14,759 bases of DNA from Ilumatobacteraceae bacterium. Its GTDB lineage: Bacteria; Actinomycetota; Acidimicrobiia; Acidimicrobiales; Ilumatobacteraceae. A program made the translations under genes and the position numbers. The stretch is from assembly GCA_016463105.1 (NCBI GenBank), contig JAEMRY010000032.1, positions 1 through 14,759 on the forward strand. The letters run 5' to 3'. A model generated the notes under the pieces. It made no database searches. It was not told the DNA's origin and saw only the letters and a program-made list of their open reading frames with translations. This document shows positions 1 to 7,697 of this stretch, piece by piece; the stretch's first letter is position 1, and each line of letters opens with the position of its first letter.

Positions 1-126
1 GCGAGTCCGTCGACCAACAACAATTGCTCCAAATCCGAATAATGAAACCAGCAGCGCCAGCACCAAAAAAACTTTCGGCGCCGTATCGGCAGCGACTTGT
101 TGCGCAAAAATGTTGAGCGCGAGCAT
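1..126 (-). CDS. Probable FtsY N-terminus (signal recognition particle receptor), partial at window edge
   Basis: An open frame begins with ATG at 126 and runs off the left edge, giving 42 residues. It starts MLALNIFAQQ and has a strongly hydrophobic segment at about residues 19-37 (VFLVLALLVSLFGFGAIVV), followed by a basic GRRTR stretch. That is one membrane helix with a cytoplasmic positive flank. Actinobacterial FtsY proteins often carry such an N-terminal helix before the acidic and GTPase domains, and ftsY commonly follows smc. The frame starts only 8 bases after the smc stop, so co-transcription is likely. None of the GTPase domain is visible, so the FtsY name rests on position and N-terminal architecture alone. 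Another single-span membrane protein remains possible. I see no clear Shine-Dalgarno sequence. Confidence 0.5.
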   Translation of the reverse strand, partial: MLALNIFAQQVAADTAPKVFLVLALLVSLFGFGAIVVGRRTR

Positions 127-134
127 AAATTAGT

Positions 135-3100
135 TTATGCGGACTGTGCTGTTACGCGCTCCACGACAACTCGCGAAGATCCACCTGGCTGCATCGTCAC
201 ACCAAGCAGAGAATCGCCGGCTTCCATCGTGCGCTTTTGGTGACTAACTATTAATAGTTGGGCTTCTTGACGAAACTCGTGAACCAGCGCCAAGAATCGA
301 TGCAAGTTGACATCGTCAAGTGCGGCTTCAACTTCGTCCATGACATAAAAAGGTGACGGACGACTACGGAAAACAGCAAACAAATACGCCAGCGCCGTCA
401 ATGATCGCTCGCCACCCGACAATAGCGAGAGTTTTTTCACGTTCTTGCCACTTGGTTTGGCTTCAACTTCAATGCCGGTATTCAGTAAATCGTCTGGGTT
501 AGTCAGTGTTAAGCGACCAGTACCGCCAGGAAACAGCATCGCGAACAGTTTCGTGAAGTTGTCGCGCACATCGGCATAAGCAGCAGCAAAATTGCTTTGG
601 ATTTCTTGATCAACTTGCTTGATCACTTTCATTAGTTCACGGCGTGAGTTTTTGACATCTTCAAGTTGTTCTTCAAGGAAAGTATTGCGCAATTGCAATT
701 CGGTGAACTCTTCTAACGCAAGCGGATTAATCGGTCCCATTAAACGAAGTTCGCGATCAAGTTCGCGTTGGCGCGCAAGCGGATTCGTACCTTCTGGCAG
801 TTCTGGCAACGGAGTATCGATTGCACGCTGAGGTTCGACTTCGAGGTCACGACGAAGCGTGTCGATCGCCCCTTCGAGACGAACTTTTACTTCTGACTCT
901 TCAAGTTCAACGCGACGATTGCGCTCGCGCTGCTCTTCGAGCTGTTTCTCGGTGGCTGTTCGTTCACGGCGAGACCCATCAAGACGATGCGAAATATCTC
1001 GTACTTGCGTACTTTGGCGACGACGCAACTCTTGCAATTCGGTTTGACGAGTTTCAAGCGAACGCACATGACCTTCAACGACGCTCGATAGCCGCACAAC
1101 TGCGCCCAATACTGATTCAACTCGGCTGCGGTGATCAGAGGCTGCACTTCGTGCACCTTCGTCTGCTTGCAGACGAGATTCAAGTTCGACTAATCGCGAG
1201 TCTAAAAAACCTTTTCGCTCGCGTAATCCCACAACTTTTGCGTCAAACTCTCGTCGGCGCACGACAACCGACGAAGAGCGATCGTCAATGTCGGCTTGAG
1301 ATGAGCGCACACCCGACAATCGTTCGCGCACAGTTGCAACTTCGACGCGGCGCAAATTGAGAGCAGTCTGAGCAAGACCTAATTCATTTTTGCTGGCAAT
1401 TGCACGAACTTCGGCTCGCTCAAGAGCCGCCGCAGTGACAGCATTTGGACCAACACGCAGTGACGTCGTTGCCAATCGGTCGCCTTTGCTAGTTACGACC
1501 ACGACATCTGGTCGCTCAAGCACAATATCCACGCCACGGTCAAACAAATCTACGAATACAACTCGCGCTAGTAGCGCATCAAGTAGCGAATTAACCGCGA
1601 CTTGGTTTTCGCCTGCACGGGCTTTGACAAACGATCGCAATGATGAAGCGCCTTGCACCGCCACTGGCGCAACTTTTGATGTCCAATCGCCCAGAGCAAT
1701 AACTGCTCCCATCACATCAGATGATCGCAATCGTGCAAGAGTTTCGCGAGCGCTCTGCGAATTGGTCATGACTATTGCATTCAACGCATCGGCAAGACCA
1801 GCATGAACCGCTGATTGCCAGTCACTCTCGATTTCAATTAAATCGCTAAGCGCACCAAGTGCACCAGATGTTTTTGAAAGTGAGCCAACACTTGAAGCAT
1901 TTGCCGATACAGAAGCACGTAGCGTTTCAACTCGCGCATCATCACCAGCAGATGCGCTTGCTGCTGCCACAAGCGTCGCAGTTGCCGCATCGAGAGCATC
2001 TTCGGCGGCACGAACTGCTTGCGATGCAGACGCTGCATCTTGTGCACGATCAGCCACAAGTGCCGATTCGTCACGAGCAAGTTCTAGTTCTTGAGAAGTT
2101 GATTCGCCTAAGGCACTTGTAACTTTTGCGAGTTCTTCACGAGCAGTTGCCGCATCGGCTTCGAGTGATGCAATAACACCAGCATCCATCAACTGGCCAC
2201 GGTCTCGCTCAACCGACCTGCGACGCTCGGCAAGAACTGCGACTTGTCCACGTGCACGCCCAAGAAGTTGTTCAACACGAACGAGGTCGTCGCTCGTGCC
2301 TGACTCTCCACGCGCTGTTAGCTCGGCTTCATCAGCCATCACTGCAGTATCCAAACTTGAAAGTTTCTGACGAAGAACTTTCTCGCTTGCTTCGCCGTCA
2401 ACTTTGCTGGTGGCCGAATTTTCTAGCCGAGTTCGCAATGCATATATTTCACGTCCAGAAATATATAACTGCAACGTTCGCAACTCAGATGCAATTGCCC
2501 CATGTCGGCGAGCCGAATCTGCTTGACGCTCAAGCGGACGAAGTTGTCGACGAACTTCGCGCAACAAATCTTGGGCTCGCAATAAATTGGCCTCGGTACC
2601 TTCTAATCGTCGCTCGGCTTTTTCTTTTCGCTTCCGATGCTTCAACACACCCGATGCTTCTTCGATGATTGCGCGACGATCTTCGGGTCTCGCATTCAAG
2701 ACAGCATCAATTTGACCTTGGCTGACGATTACGTGTTGCTGTCGACCTACGCCAGCATCAGAAAGAAGATCTTGAACGTCGAGCAAACGACACTGAATAC
2801 CGTTAATCGCATATTCACTTTCGCCGCTGCGAAACAAAGTTCGACTAACGGTGACTTCGGTGAACTCAATTGGCAATAAACCTGCTGAGTTATCGATCGT
2901 CAACATAACTTCGGCGCGACCTAGTGCTGGCCGCTTAGATGTGCCAGCGAAAATCACATCATCCATTTTTTGACTGCGTACCGAAGACGGTGCTTGCGCG
3001 CCGAGCACCCAAGCAATCGCATCAACAACATTGGATTTACCCGAGCCGTTTGGGCCGACCACTACGGTCACGCCGGGCTCGAGTTCTAACACTGTGGTAT

Positions 3101-3146
3101 CAGCGAAAGATTTGAAGCCTTTAAGGGTTAAAGATTTGAGAAACAC
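135..3146 (-). CDS. smc: Chromosome segregation ATPase SMC, short-armed
   Basis: SMC is the ATP-driven core of the SMC-ScpAB complex, which compacts and resolves chromosomes. The 1003-residue product starts with GTG (FLKSLTLKGFKSF). Walker A GPNGSGKS is at 31-38, the Q-loop glutamine at about 143, the ABC signature LSGGER at 909-914, Walker B FYVMDEVEAALDD at 933-945, and the switch histidine at 969 (VSHQ). The N-terminal coil spans about 175-415, the hinge about 422-575 (starting near LGALSDLIEIE), and the returning coil about 575-790. The motif LMGPINPLALEE at 802-813 marks the C-terminal joint. The total is roughly 150-190 residues below the usual 1150-1190, and the loss is shared by both coils while heads and hinge remain. 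The usual glycine-rich motif in the second half of the hinge is not obvious. The gene sits 44 bases after mutM. Identity is certain. Confidence 0.98.
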   Translation of the reverse strand: MFLKSLTLKGFKSFADTTVLELEPGVTVVVGPNGSGKSNVVDAIAWVLGAQAPSSVRSQKMDDVIFAGTSKRPALGRAEVMLTIDNSAGLLPIEFTEVTVSRTLFRSGESEYAINGIQCRLLDVQDLLSDAGVGRQQHVIVSQGQIDAVLNARPEDRRAIIEEASGVLKHRKRKEKAERRLEGTEANLLRAQDLLREVRRQLRPLERQADSARRHGAIASELRTLQLYISGREIYALRTRLENSATSKVDGEASEKVLRQKLSSLDTAVMADEAELTARGESGTSDDLVRVEQLLGRARGQVAVLAERRRSVERDRGQLMDAGVIASLEADAATAREELAKVTSALGESTSQELELARDESALVADRAQDAASASQAVRAAEDALDAATATLVAAASASAGDDARVETLRASVSANASSVGSLSKTSGALGALSDLIEIESDWQSAVHAGLADALNAIVMTNSQSARETLARLRSSDVMGAVIALGDWTSKVAPVAVQGASSLRSFVKARAGENQVAVNSLLDALLARVVFVDLFDRGVDIVLERPDVVVVTSKGDRLATTSLRVGPNAVTAAALERAEVRAIASKNELGLAQTALNLRRVEVATVRERLSGVRSSQADIDDRSSSVVVRRREFDAKVVGLRERKGFLDSRLVELESRLQADEGARSAASDHRSRVESVLGAVVRLSSVVEGHVRSLETRQTELQELRRRQSTQVRDISHRLDGSRRERTATEKQLEEQRERNRRVELEESEVKVRLEGAIDTLRRDLEVEPQRAIDTPLPELPEGTNPLARQRELDRELRLMGPINPLALEEFTELQLRNTFLEEQLEDVKNSRRELMKVIKQVDQEIQSNFAAAYADVRDNFTKLFAMLFPGGTGRLTLTNPDDLLNTGIEVEAKPSGKNVKKLSLLSGGERSLTALAYLFAVFRSRPSPFYVMDEVEAALDDVNLHRFLALVHEFRQEAQLLIVSHQKRTMEAGDSLLGVTMQPGGSSRVVVERVTAQSA

Positions 3147-3167
3147 TCAGTCAGCGAGATTAGTTCA

Positions 3168-3189
3168 TTTCAGGGCTTTATGCCCGAAA
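3168..3189 (-). other. Bulged hairpin in the mutM-smc gap
   Basis: TTTC-A-GGGC, a TTTAT loop and GCCC-GAAA form an 8-pair stem with one bulged base and a 5-base loop. It begins just after the mutM stop. No run of T follows on the minus strand, so it does not look like an intrinsic terminator. It could be an RNA processing or stability element between mutM and smc; that role is inference. Confidence 0.4.
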
Positions 3190-3190
3190 C

Positions 3191-4039
3191 TCAAGTCTGA
3201 CAGGCCGAGCAATAACAAGTTGTTCGACCCGCAACGACGGTCATCAAAATGCGACCCTTTCGGCAAGTCAAACAAGGCAAACCGGCACGCCCATAAACGC
3301 GGTGTTCGTCTTGATAATTGCCAACCTGGCCGTCTAAATCAACATATTGAGTGTCTTTAAGTGTGCTGCCACCAGCATTTATGGCCTTATTTAAAACTTC
3401 GACAATTGCCGCATGCAGTCTCGCGAGAGTCACCGAATTCAACCGACCTGGCAGACGATCGGGTCGAAGTTTGGCTAAATGCAGAATCTCGTCTGCATAA
3501 ATATTGCCAATACCGGCAACAAAATGCTGATTGAGCAGCAGTGCTTTCAAATTTCCGCGCCGATTTTTGAATAGTTCTTGCAATATCTCTGGGGTGAAGT
3601 TATCGACAAGTGGATCAACACCAAGACTCGCCAAGTCGGGCATTTGCGTCGCCAAAAGATCTGGATCAAAAACAACTACTTCGCCAAAGGTTCGCGGGTC
3701 GACAAACCATAATTCGCTGTCGATAGTTTTATGTTTCGCTAGATGCATCACCACATGGGTATGTGGGGGTCGCTTGGCTTGGGGTTTGGCAATGATCAAC
3801 CTGCCGCTCATGCGCAAATGAATCATTAATTTCTCTCCAGAATCTAAATCACAGATCAAATATTTACCACGACGGGTTGCCGTCAAAATCTGAACTCCAG
3901 TAAGGCCGTCAATTAACGCCTCGCGGCTCGTGCGACGAACAGTTCGCTCACGTCCAACTTCTACTTTTATTATTGTTCGACCGACAACGTTGTCTTGTAG
4001 ACCTCGACGGACAGTTTCAACTTCTGGAAGCTCTGGCAT
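3191..4039 (-). CDS. mutM: Formamidopyrimidine-DNA glycosylase (Fpg/MutM)
   Basis: This base-excision repair enzyme removes 8-oxoguanine and ring-opened purines and cuts at the resulting abasic site. The 282-residue length is normal. The start MPELPEVET supplies the catalytic N-terminal proline and glutamate, which fixes the start codon. Lys59 in RRGKYL corresponds to the conserved catalytic lysine. HLRMSG (74-79) and DPRTFG supply the residues that fill the gap left by the flipped base. A C-terminal zinc finger has Cys 256, 259, 277 and 280, with the DNA-binding arginine 272 in VAGRTT. The finger has 17 residues between its cysteine pairs, one more than the usual 16, placed before that arginine. 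The gene lies between rnc and smc, as in other actinobacteria. Identity is very secure. Confidence 0.97.
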   Translation of the reverse strand: MPELPEVETVRRGLQDNVVGRTIIKVEVGRERTVRRTSREALIDGLTGVQILTATRRGKYLICDLDSGEKLMIHLRMSGRLIIAKPQAKRPPHTHVVMHLAKHKTIDSELWFVDPRTFGEVVVFDPDLLATQMPDLASLGVDPLVDNFTPEILQELFKNRRGNLKALLLNQHFVAGIGNIYADEILHLAKLRPDRLPGRLNSVTLARLHAAIVEVLNKAINAGGSTLKDTQYVDLDGQVGNYQDEHRVYGRAGLPCLTCRKGRILMTVVAGRTTCYCSACQT

Positions 4040-4048
4040 TTTTGAGTT

Positions 4049-4068
4049 TCAATCAATTAGTTGATTGA
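4049..4068 (-). other. Perfect 8-base inverted repeat in the rnc-mutM gap
   Basis: TCAATCAA and TTGATTGA are perfect complements around a TTAG loop, filling most of the 35-base space between the rnc stop and the mutM start. The stem has only two G-C pairs and no following T-run, so it is a weak hairpin and not a typical terminator. It could equally be a palindromic protein-binding site. Confidence 0.4.
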
Positions 4069-4074
4069 TTCTGG

Positions 4075-4761
4075 TCAACTGTCTTGAAGAGTTGCAAACG
4101 CCTGTTGTGCTGCTAGTTCTTCGGCAACTTTTTTAGACCGACCACTGCCAGCCCCCATCCAGTCGTTGCCGATATATACGGCTGCATAAAACGTTTTGGC
4201 GTGATCCGGACCTTCGTCGGTGACACGATATTCAGGCATCGGATTATCTAGCCGAGAACAAAGTTCTTGCAGCTGAGATTTAGCGTCAAGTTGTTTAAGT
4301 GCCGCCAAGGCTTCATCAATTGATTCAGATAGCAATGATCTAACGAGCGCATATGCGCTCATCGCATCAGAATCTAAGTACACGGCGGCGAATACTGCTT
4401 CGAGTGCATTCGCAAGAATTGAAGTTTTCTCTCGCCCACCACCTGCTTCTTCGCCGCGACCTAACAAAATAAACTCGCCGAGCCCAAGTTGTGTTGCAAC
4501 GCGCGATAGTGCATTCATGTTGACAACAATTTTGCGCAGGTCAGTGAGTTTGCCTTCATCAAAATCTGGATATCGGCGATACATAATGTCGGCAACTACG
4601 AAACCAATCACCGAGTCTCCCAAAAACTCAAGTCGCTCATTGGATTCAAAGCCGATATTTTCGGCAGTCCATGAACTGTGACGCATTGCAGTTTCTAACA
4701 ATGACTTGTCTGCGAATTTATAGCCGATTTTTTCGGCAAGTTTTTCAAGCGAAGTCGTCAT
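4075..4761 (-). CDS. rnc: Ribonuclease III
   Basis: RNase III cuts double-stranded RNA and processes the 30S rRNA precursor and some mRNAs. The 228-residue product has the catalytic domain at about 1-150 with the signature NERLEFLGDSV (41-51), carrying metal-site residues Glu42, Glu45 and Asp49. A double-stranded RNA-binding domain follows at about 157-225, ending in KKVAEELAAQQAFATL. The second catalytic motif reads ILANALEAV. Glu121 is present, but Asn118 stands where most family members have Asp (Asp114 in E. coli), one base change away (AAT against GAT). The ATG overlaps the plsX stop in ATGA, suggesting translational coupling. The rest of the catalytic site is intact, so an active or metal-tuned enzyme is more likely than a dead one. 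Family identity is certain. Confidence 0.96.
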   Translation of the reverse strand: MTTSLEKLAEKIGYKFADKSLLETAMRHSSWTAENIGFESNERLEFLGDSVIGFVVADIMYRRYPDFDEGKLTDLRKIVVNMNALSRVATQLGLGEFILLGRGEEAGGGREKTSILANALEAVFAAVYLDSDAMSAYALVRSLLSESIDEALAALKQLDAKSQLQELCSRLDNPMPEYRVTDEGPDHAKTFYAAVYIGNDWMGAGSGRSKKVAEELAAQQAFATLQDS

Positions 4762-5723
4762 TGCAGTTGTAATGCTTGGCGAATTCTGCCGACCATATCT
4801 ACTTCGACCATTTCTTTAGCAACTTTGATGCCGTTGAGCATCGCCCGCGCACCAGAAGAACCGTGCGAAATAATGCACACGCCGTCAACACCAAGCAAAA
4901 TTGCTCCACCGTAAGTGTCTGGGTCAAACTGCGCGTACAAACCGAGCAGTGCCGGCATCAGTGCATCGGCATGCACTTTATATTCGGGTTCACCGATTGC
5001 CGTAAACAACGCTTTGACCACCCCGCGCATTGTTCCTTCTAATGTTTTCAAAGCGACGTTTCCTGTGAAACCATCGGTTACGACAACATCAACTTTGTCA
5101 GTCATAATGTCGCGACCTTCAACATTGCCAATGAAGTTAATATTTTTGGCGGTTGAAAATAGTTCGTAGGCCTTTTTGCGCAATGTGTCACCCTTGCCTG
5201 GTTCTTCACCAATCGAAAGCAATCCGACACGTGGGTTTTCAATTGCAAATCGAGCGTTCGCATAAACACTGCCCATCAAACCAAACTGCACCAACCACTC
5301 AGGTTCAACCTCGGCATTTGCCCCGGCGTCAAGCAATACTGTTGGCGTGGTGCCTGGTGCCGGAATCGGCGTTGCAATTGCCGGACGCTTGACGCCTTCG
5401 ATACGCCCCATCCGCAATAACGCTGAAGCCATCGTCGCACCAGTGTTGCCCGCAGAGATCATCGCACTGGCCTTGCCGTCACGCACCGCTTCGGCGGCAC
5501 GCACAAGTGTCGAATCTTTTTTGTTGCGCACCGAACTTGCTGCATCTTCATGCATCTCAATAACTTCGCTAGCGACGATTAAATCGAAACCTTCTCGTCC
5601 TTGAAGATCGTCTGGGCCAACGAGTACAACAGCAATGCCAGCAGCGACGGCTTCGCGCGCGCCAGCGATTATTTCACTAGGAGACTTATCGCCCCCGAGG
5701 GCGTCAACAGCAATTGGCAGCAT
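4758..5723 (-). CDS. plsX: Phosphate acyltransferase PlsX
   Basis: PlsX converts acyl-ACP and phosphate to acyl-phosphate, the donor that PlsY uses for the first acylation of glycerol-3-phosphate in phospholipid synthesis. It is a peripheral membrane enzyme. The 321 residues include the N-terminal DALGGD (7-12), a KKDSTL segment near 68-73, SAGNTGA (90-96), LLDAGANAEVEPEWLVQFG (about 130-148) and GNVEGRDI, all in family order. Length is normal. It follows rpmF after a 30-base gap and overlaps rnc by 4 bases. Several well-known actinobacteria, such as Mycobacterium, lack plsX at this locus; here it is kept in the rpmF-plsX-rnc order, resembling other phyla. No acpP or fab genes are in the cluster. 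No clear ribosome binding site is visible. Confidence 0.96.
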   Translation of the reverse strand: MLPIAVDALGGDKSPSEIIAGAREAVAAGIAVVLVGPDDLQGREGFDLIVASEVIEMHEDAASSVRNKKDSTLVRAAEAVRDGKASAMISAGNTGATMASALLRMGRIEGVKRPAIATPIPAPGTTPTVLLDAGANAEVEPEWLVQFGLMGSVYANARFAIENPRVGLLSIGEEPGKGDTLRKKAYELFSTAKNINFIGNVEGRDIMTDKVDVVVTDGFTGNVALKTLEGTMRGVVKALFTAIGEPEYKVHADALMPALLGLYAQFDPDTYGGAILLGVDGVCIISHGSSGARAMLNGIKVAKEMVEVDMVGRIRQALQLQ

Positions 5724-5753
5724 CGTTCAAACAAACGACGCGAAAACTCGAAC

Positions 5754-5939
5754 TTAACTTGCGTCGACGTTGACCGCGACGCGACCCTTGTACCAGCCAC
5801 ACGAACCACAAACGGTGTGTGGACGTTTTGCGATACCGCAACGTGGGCATGAACTTGCACTCGGCGCCTTCAACTTCCAGTTCGCAGCCTGACGCATGCG
5901 ACCCTTGGATTTAGACTTCTTTTTCTTTGGTACTGCCAT
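5754..5939 (-). CDS. rpmF: Large ribosomal subunit protein L32 (bL32)
   Basis: This is a 61-residue basic protein of the 50S subunit. The start MAVPKKKKSKSKGRMR is diagnostic for L32 and fixes the start. A zinc-ribbon signature follows, with CPRC at Cys31 and Cys34 and CGSC at Cys44 and Cys47, so this is the zinc-binding form. It lies downstream of yceD, the usual partner, but with a 107-base AT-rich gap containing a possible promoter. plsX follows 30 bases later. A weak GAAAG purine stretch lies about 11 bases before the ATG. Confidence 0.97.
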   Translation of the reverse strand: MAVPKKKKSKSKGRMRQAANWKLKAPSASSCPRCGIAKRPHTVCGSCGWYKGRVAVNVDAS

Positions 5940-5969
5940 AGCGAGCTGTCTTTCGGTAATTTTTATCTG

Positions 5970-5997
5970 AAATTAAACTAATAAGAACGAATGGCAA
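5970..5997 (-). promoter_or_regulatory. Possible promoter upstream of rpmF
   Basis: On the minus strand, TTGCCA (5992-5997) is followed 16 bases later by TAATTT (5970-5975), about 30 bases before the rpmF start. This fits a loose housekeeping sigma pattern (TTGNNN, TANNNT) and sits in the 107-base gap (5940-6046), one of the longest in the minus-strand run. It would allow separate expression of rpmF-plsX-rnc-mutM-smc. The match is modest and could be chance in an AT-rich spacer. Confidence 0.3.
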
Positions 5998-6046
5998 GGC
6001 TAGCGGATATTTGGTCTGTTTGACTCACGCCTTAGGGGCTTTGATC

Positions 6047-6556
6047 TTAACTTTCGTCGGTTCGAAGTGCGTCAAGAGCCGACCAACGATCATCGCGTTC
6101 AGCCCGCGAACATGAGCACGACGCCGTCTGCAAATCTGCGCCACACTGTGGGCACAAACCAGGACAGTCGGTGCGACAAAGAGGTGCCAAAGGTACGGCG
6201 AGCAGAACATTTTGGCGAGCCATTTCGAGCAAATCTAATTGCTCTCCAGTTATTGGATAAGCATCTGGGTCGCTAATTACTGCTTGATATAACTCTTGAA
6301 CTTCAACTTCTGCACGGCCAGTTAACGGTCGCAAACAGCGACGACATTCAAAGTTCCATTCGGCGCCAAGTGTGCCGTGCACAACGATGCCATCGCTCAA
6401 CGCTTCAAGAGTTAGCGCAACATCAACTTGCGAACCGGCGACTATTCGCGAATCAGCAAACTCAAATACGTCGGCTTCAATTTGACGATCAACTTCGCGG
6501 ATACTTCCGGCGCGTCGCAGAAGTTCGGCGACATTAATCAGTAGCGGCGATGCCAT
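6047..6556 (-). CDS. yceD: YceD/DUF177 family protein, linked to 23S rRNA accumulation
   Basis: Members of this family are encoded next to rpmF across bacteria and are required for normal 23S rRNA levels; the biochemical role is unclear. The 169-residue product has Cys71 and Cys74 (CRRC) and a second cluster, CRTDCPGLCPQCGADL, with Cys127, 131, 135 and 138. That is the hallmark YceD C-terminal motif. Cys147 and Cys149 follow. The cysteines probably hold zinc (inference). The start is supported by GGGTGA, 3 bases before the ATG, which pairs with the end of 16S rRNA. It lies 107 bases before rpmF and 59 bases after the coiled-coil gene. Family assignment is secure. Confidence 0.92.
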   Translation of the reverse strand: MASPLLINVAELLRRAGSIREVDRQIEADVFEFADSRIVAGSQVDVALTLEALSDGIVVHGTLGAEWNFECRRCLRPLTGRAEVEVQELYQAVISDPDAYPITGEQLDLLEMARQNVLLAVPLAPLCRTDCPGLCPQCGADLQTASCSCSRAERDDRWSALDALRTDES

Positions 6557-6615
6557 TAGTCACCCACTTTAACTAGTTGATTTTATTTTGCTGTTTAATT
6601 TGCTATGAAACTGTT

Positions 6616-7206
6616 TTAGAACTCTTCGTCTTGATTGAACAAGTTGCCAGAGTCATCTTCAAGAGAAACTTCGTGTGCTGGCTGTTGTGCCACAATCGTT
6701 AAACGTGCACGACCTTCGGCAACAGTTTTGACGAGACGATCTAACAAAATTTCAAAACTTCCTAAGCGACGATCTAAGAAGTCTTCGGTTTCACTCTTTT
6801 GTCGACGTGAGTCTGCATTGGCGGCTTCAATCACTTGACGTGCCCGAGCCTCAGATGCTCGAACGACTTCGGTGCGTTGCACCATTCGCTCGGCTTGAAC
6901 TCTTGCGGCTTCCAACATTTCATCGGCTTCGCGTTGTGTTTTTGCGAGAAATTCTGCACGTTCTTTGATCATCCAACGGGCTTCACGAATTTCAACAGGA
7001 AGACTGTCAAGCGCATCTTGCAGAATGCCAAGAACCTGTTCACGATTAATTTTTGGCGCACTAGACAATGGCGCGTTCGCTGCACTCGAAATAATCCCGA
7101 TTACCTCGGTTAGAAATGATTCTGTGTCGCCCAATTCAACAGGAACCGTGTCACCGTCGAACGAATCTACGATTTTGTCGTAATTTTCAAAATCATCGTC
7201 AGCCAT
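6616..7206 (-). CDS. DivIVA-like coiled-coil protein
   Basis: This 196-residue protein is acidic at both ends (MADDDFENYD at the start, NQDEEF at the end). A long charged, helical stretch at about 75-165 is rich in Arg, Glu and Ala and probably forms a coiled coil. There is no signal peptide or membrane segment. Many actinobacteria have a similar gene between coaD and yceD, annotated variously as a DivIVA-like cell division protein or, misleadingly, as an ATP synthase b-like protein. That parallel supports a structural or scaffold role, which is inference. The start has a strong Shine-Dalgarno sequence, AAGGGGA, 4 bases before the ATG and overlapping the coaD stop. I cannot assign a molecular function. 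Confidence 0.8.
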   Translation of the reverse strand: MADDDFENYDKIVDSFDGDTVPVELGDTESFLTEVIGIISSAANAPLSSAPKINREQVLGILQDALDSLPVEIREARWMIKERAEFLAKTQREADEMLEAARVQAERMVQRTEVVRASEARARQVIEAANADSRRQKSETEDFLDRRLGSFEILLDRLVKTVAEGRARLTIVAQQPAHEVSLEDDSGNLFNQDEEF

Positions 7207-7210
7207 TGTT

Positions 7211-7217
7211 TCCCCTT
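7211..7217 (-). promoter_or_regulatory. Strong Shine-Dalgarno site of the coiled-coil gene
   Basis: AAGGGGA on the minus strand lies 4 bases before the ATG at 7206 and shares bases with the coaD stop codon. It is the clearest ribosome binding site in the window, where most starts have none, and it indicates efficient translation directly after coaD. Confidence 0.65.
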
Positions 7218-7689
7218 ACTTTTGTGCTTGTGCTATTGCTATTTTGACAACTGATGGTACAAGTGCCGAGACGTCTCCACCATATGTTGCGATGTCTCGA
7301 ACATAACGACTGCTGATAAATGCATTCGCTGGTTTTGGAATCAACAAAATTGTTTGTATCTCTCCGACAGCAGCATTGGTGTGGGCCATCTGCACTTCGA
7401 CATCAAGATCAGCGGCATTGCGCACGCTCTTAACGAAGCAATCAACTTTAGATTTTTTGGCGGCGTCAACGGCAAGACCCGCTGCAGCGATTATCGAAAC
7501 ATTTTTAAACTCTGTAGTTGCGGCTTTAAGCATCTCAACTCGCTGGGTGATGCTGAACATGCCAGATGGTTTTTCAGGATTATGCATCACCGCGACGATG
7601 ACTTCATCAAACAGTGAAGAGGCTTGCGAAATAATGTCAAGATGCCCGATATGTGCCGGGTCGAAACTTCCAGGAAACATCACTTTCAT
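7216..7689 (-). CDS. coaD: Phosphopantetheine adenylyltransferase, divergent
   Basis: CoaD transfers AMP from ATP to 4'-phosphopantetheine, the penultimate step of coenzyme A synthesis. The 157-residue length is typical. The start MKVMFPGSFDPAHIGHLDII carries the nucleotidyltransferase motif HIGH (13-16). Lys40, Arg90, Glu98 and the late motif ISSRYVR (125-131) align with the ATP-binding and catalytic positions. Several segments differ from common sequences: KSVR (87-90) replaces the usual RGLR, LDVE replaces FEYE, LLIPKP replaces FLxPSxE-like sequence, and SSRYVR replaces SSSLVK. The gene sits between rsmD and the coiled-coil gene, as in actinobacteria generally, with an 8-base gap after rsmD. 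The name is well supported; the pocket looks divergent. Confidence 0.92.
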   Translation of the reverse strand: MKVMFPGSFDPAHIGHLDIISQASSLFDEVIVAVMHNPEKPSGMFSITQRVEMLKAATTEFKNVSIIAAAGLAVDAAKKSKVDCFVKSVRNAADLDVEVQMAHTNAAVGEIQTILLIPKPANAFISSRYVRDIATYGGDVSALVPSVVKIAIAQAQK

Positions 7690-7697
7690 CGCGCTAG

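Noticed and set aside
821..1360. 179-residue plus-strand open frame
   Set aside because: It lies wholly antisense within smc, in the returning coil region. Composition is rich in Arg, Leu and His, there are no motifs, and the smc frame is clearly the real one.
2252..2668. 138-residue plus-strand open frame
   Set aside because: Antisense to the N-terminal coil of smc, with no recognisable domain.
6025..6210. 61-residue minus-strand frame overlapping the end of yceD
   Set aside because: It overlaps the conserved YceD cysteine motif in another frame, and no family or start signal supports it.
6571..6578. Palindrome AACTAGTT between yceD and the coiled-coil gene
   Set aside because: An 8-base AT-rich palindrome is expected by chance in a window this long, and nothing nearby supports an operator.
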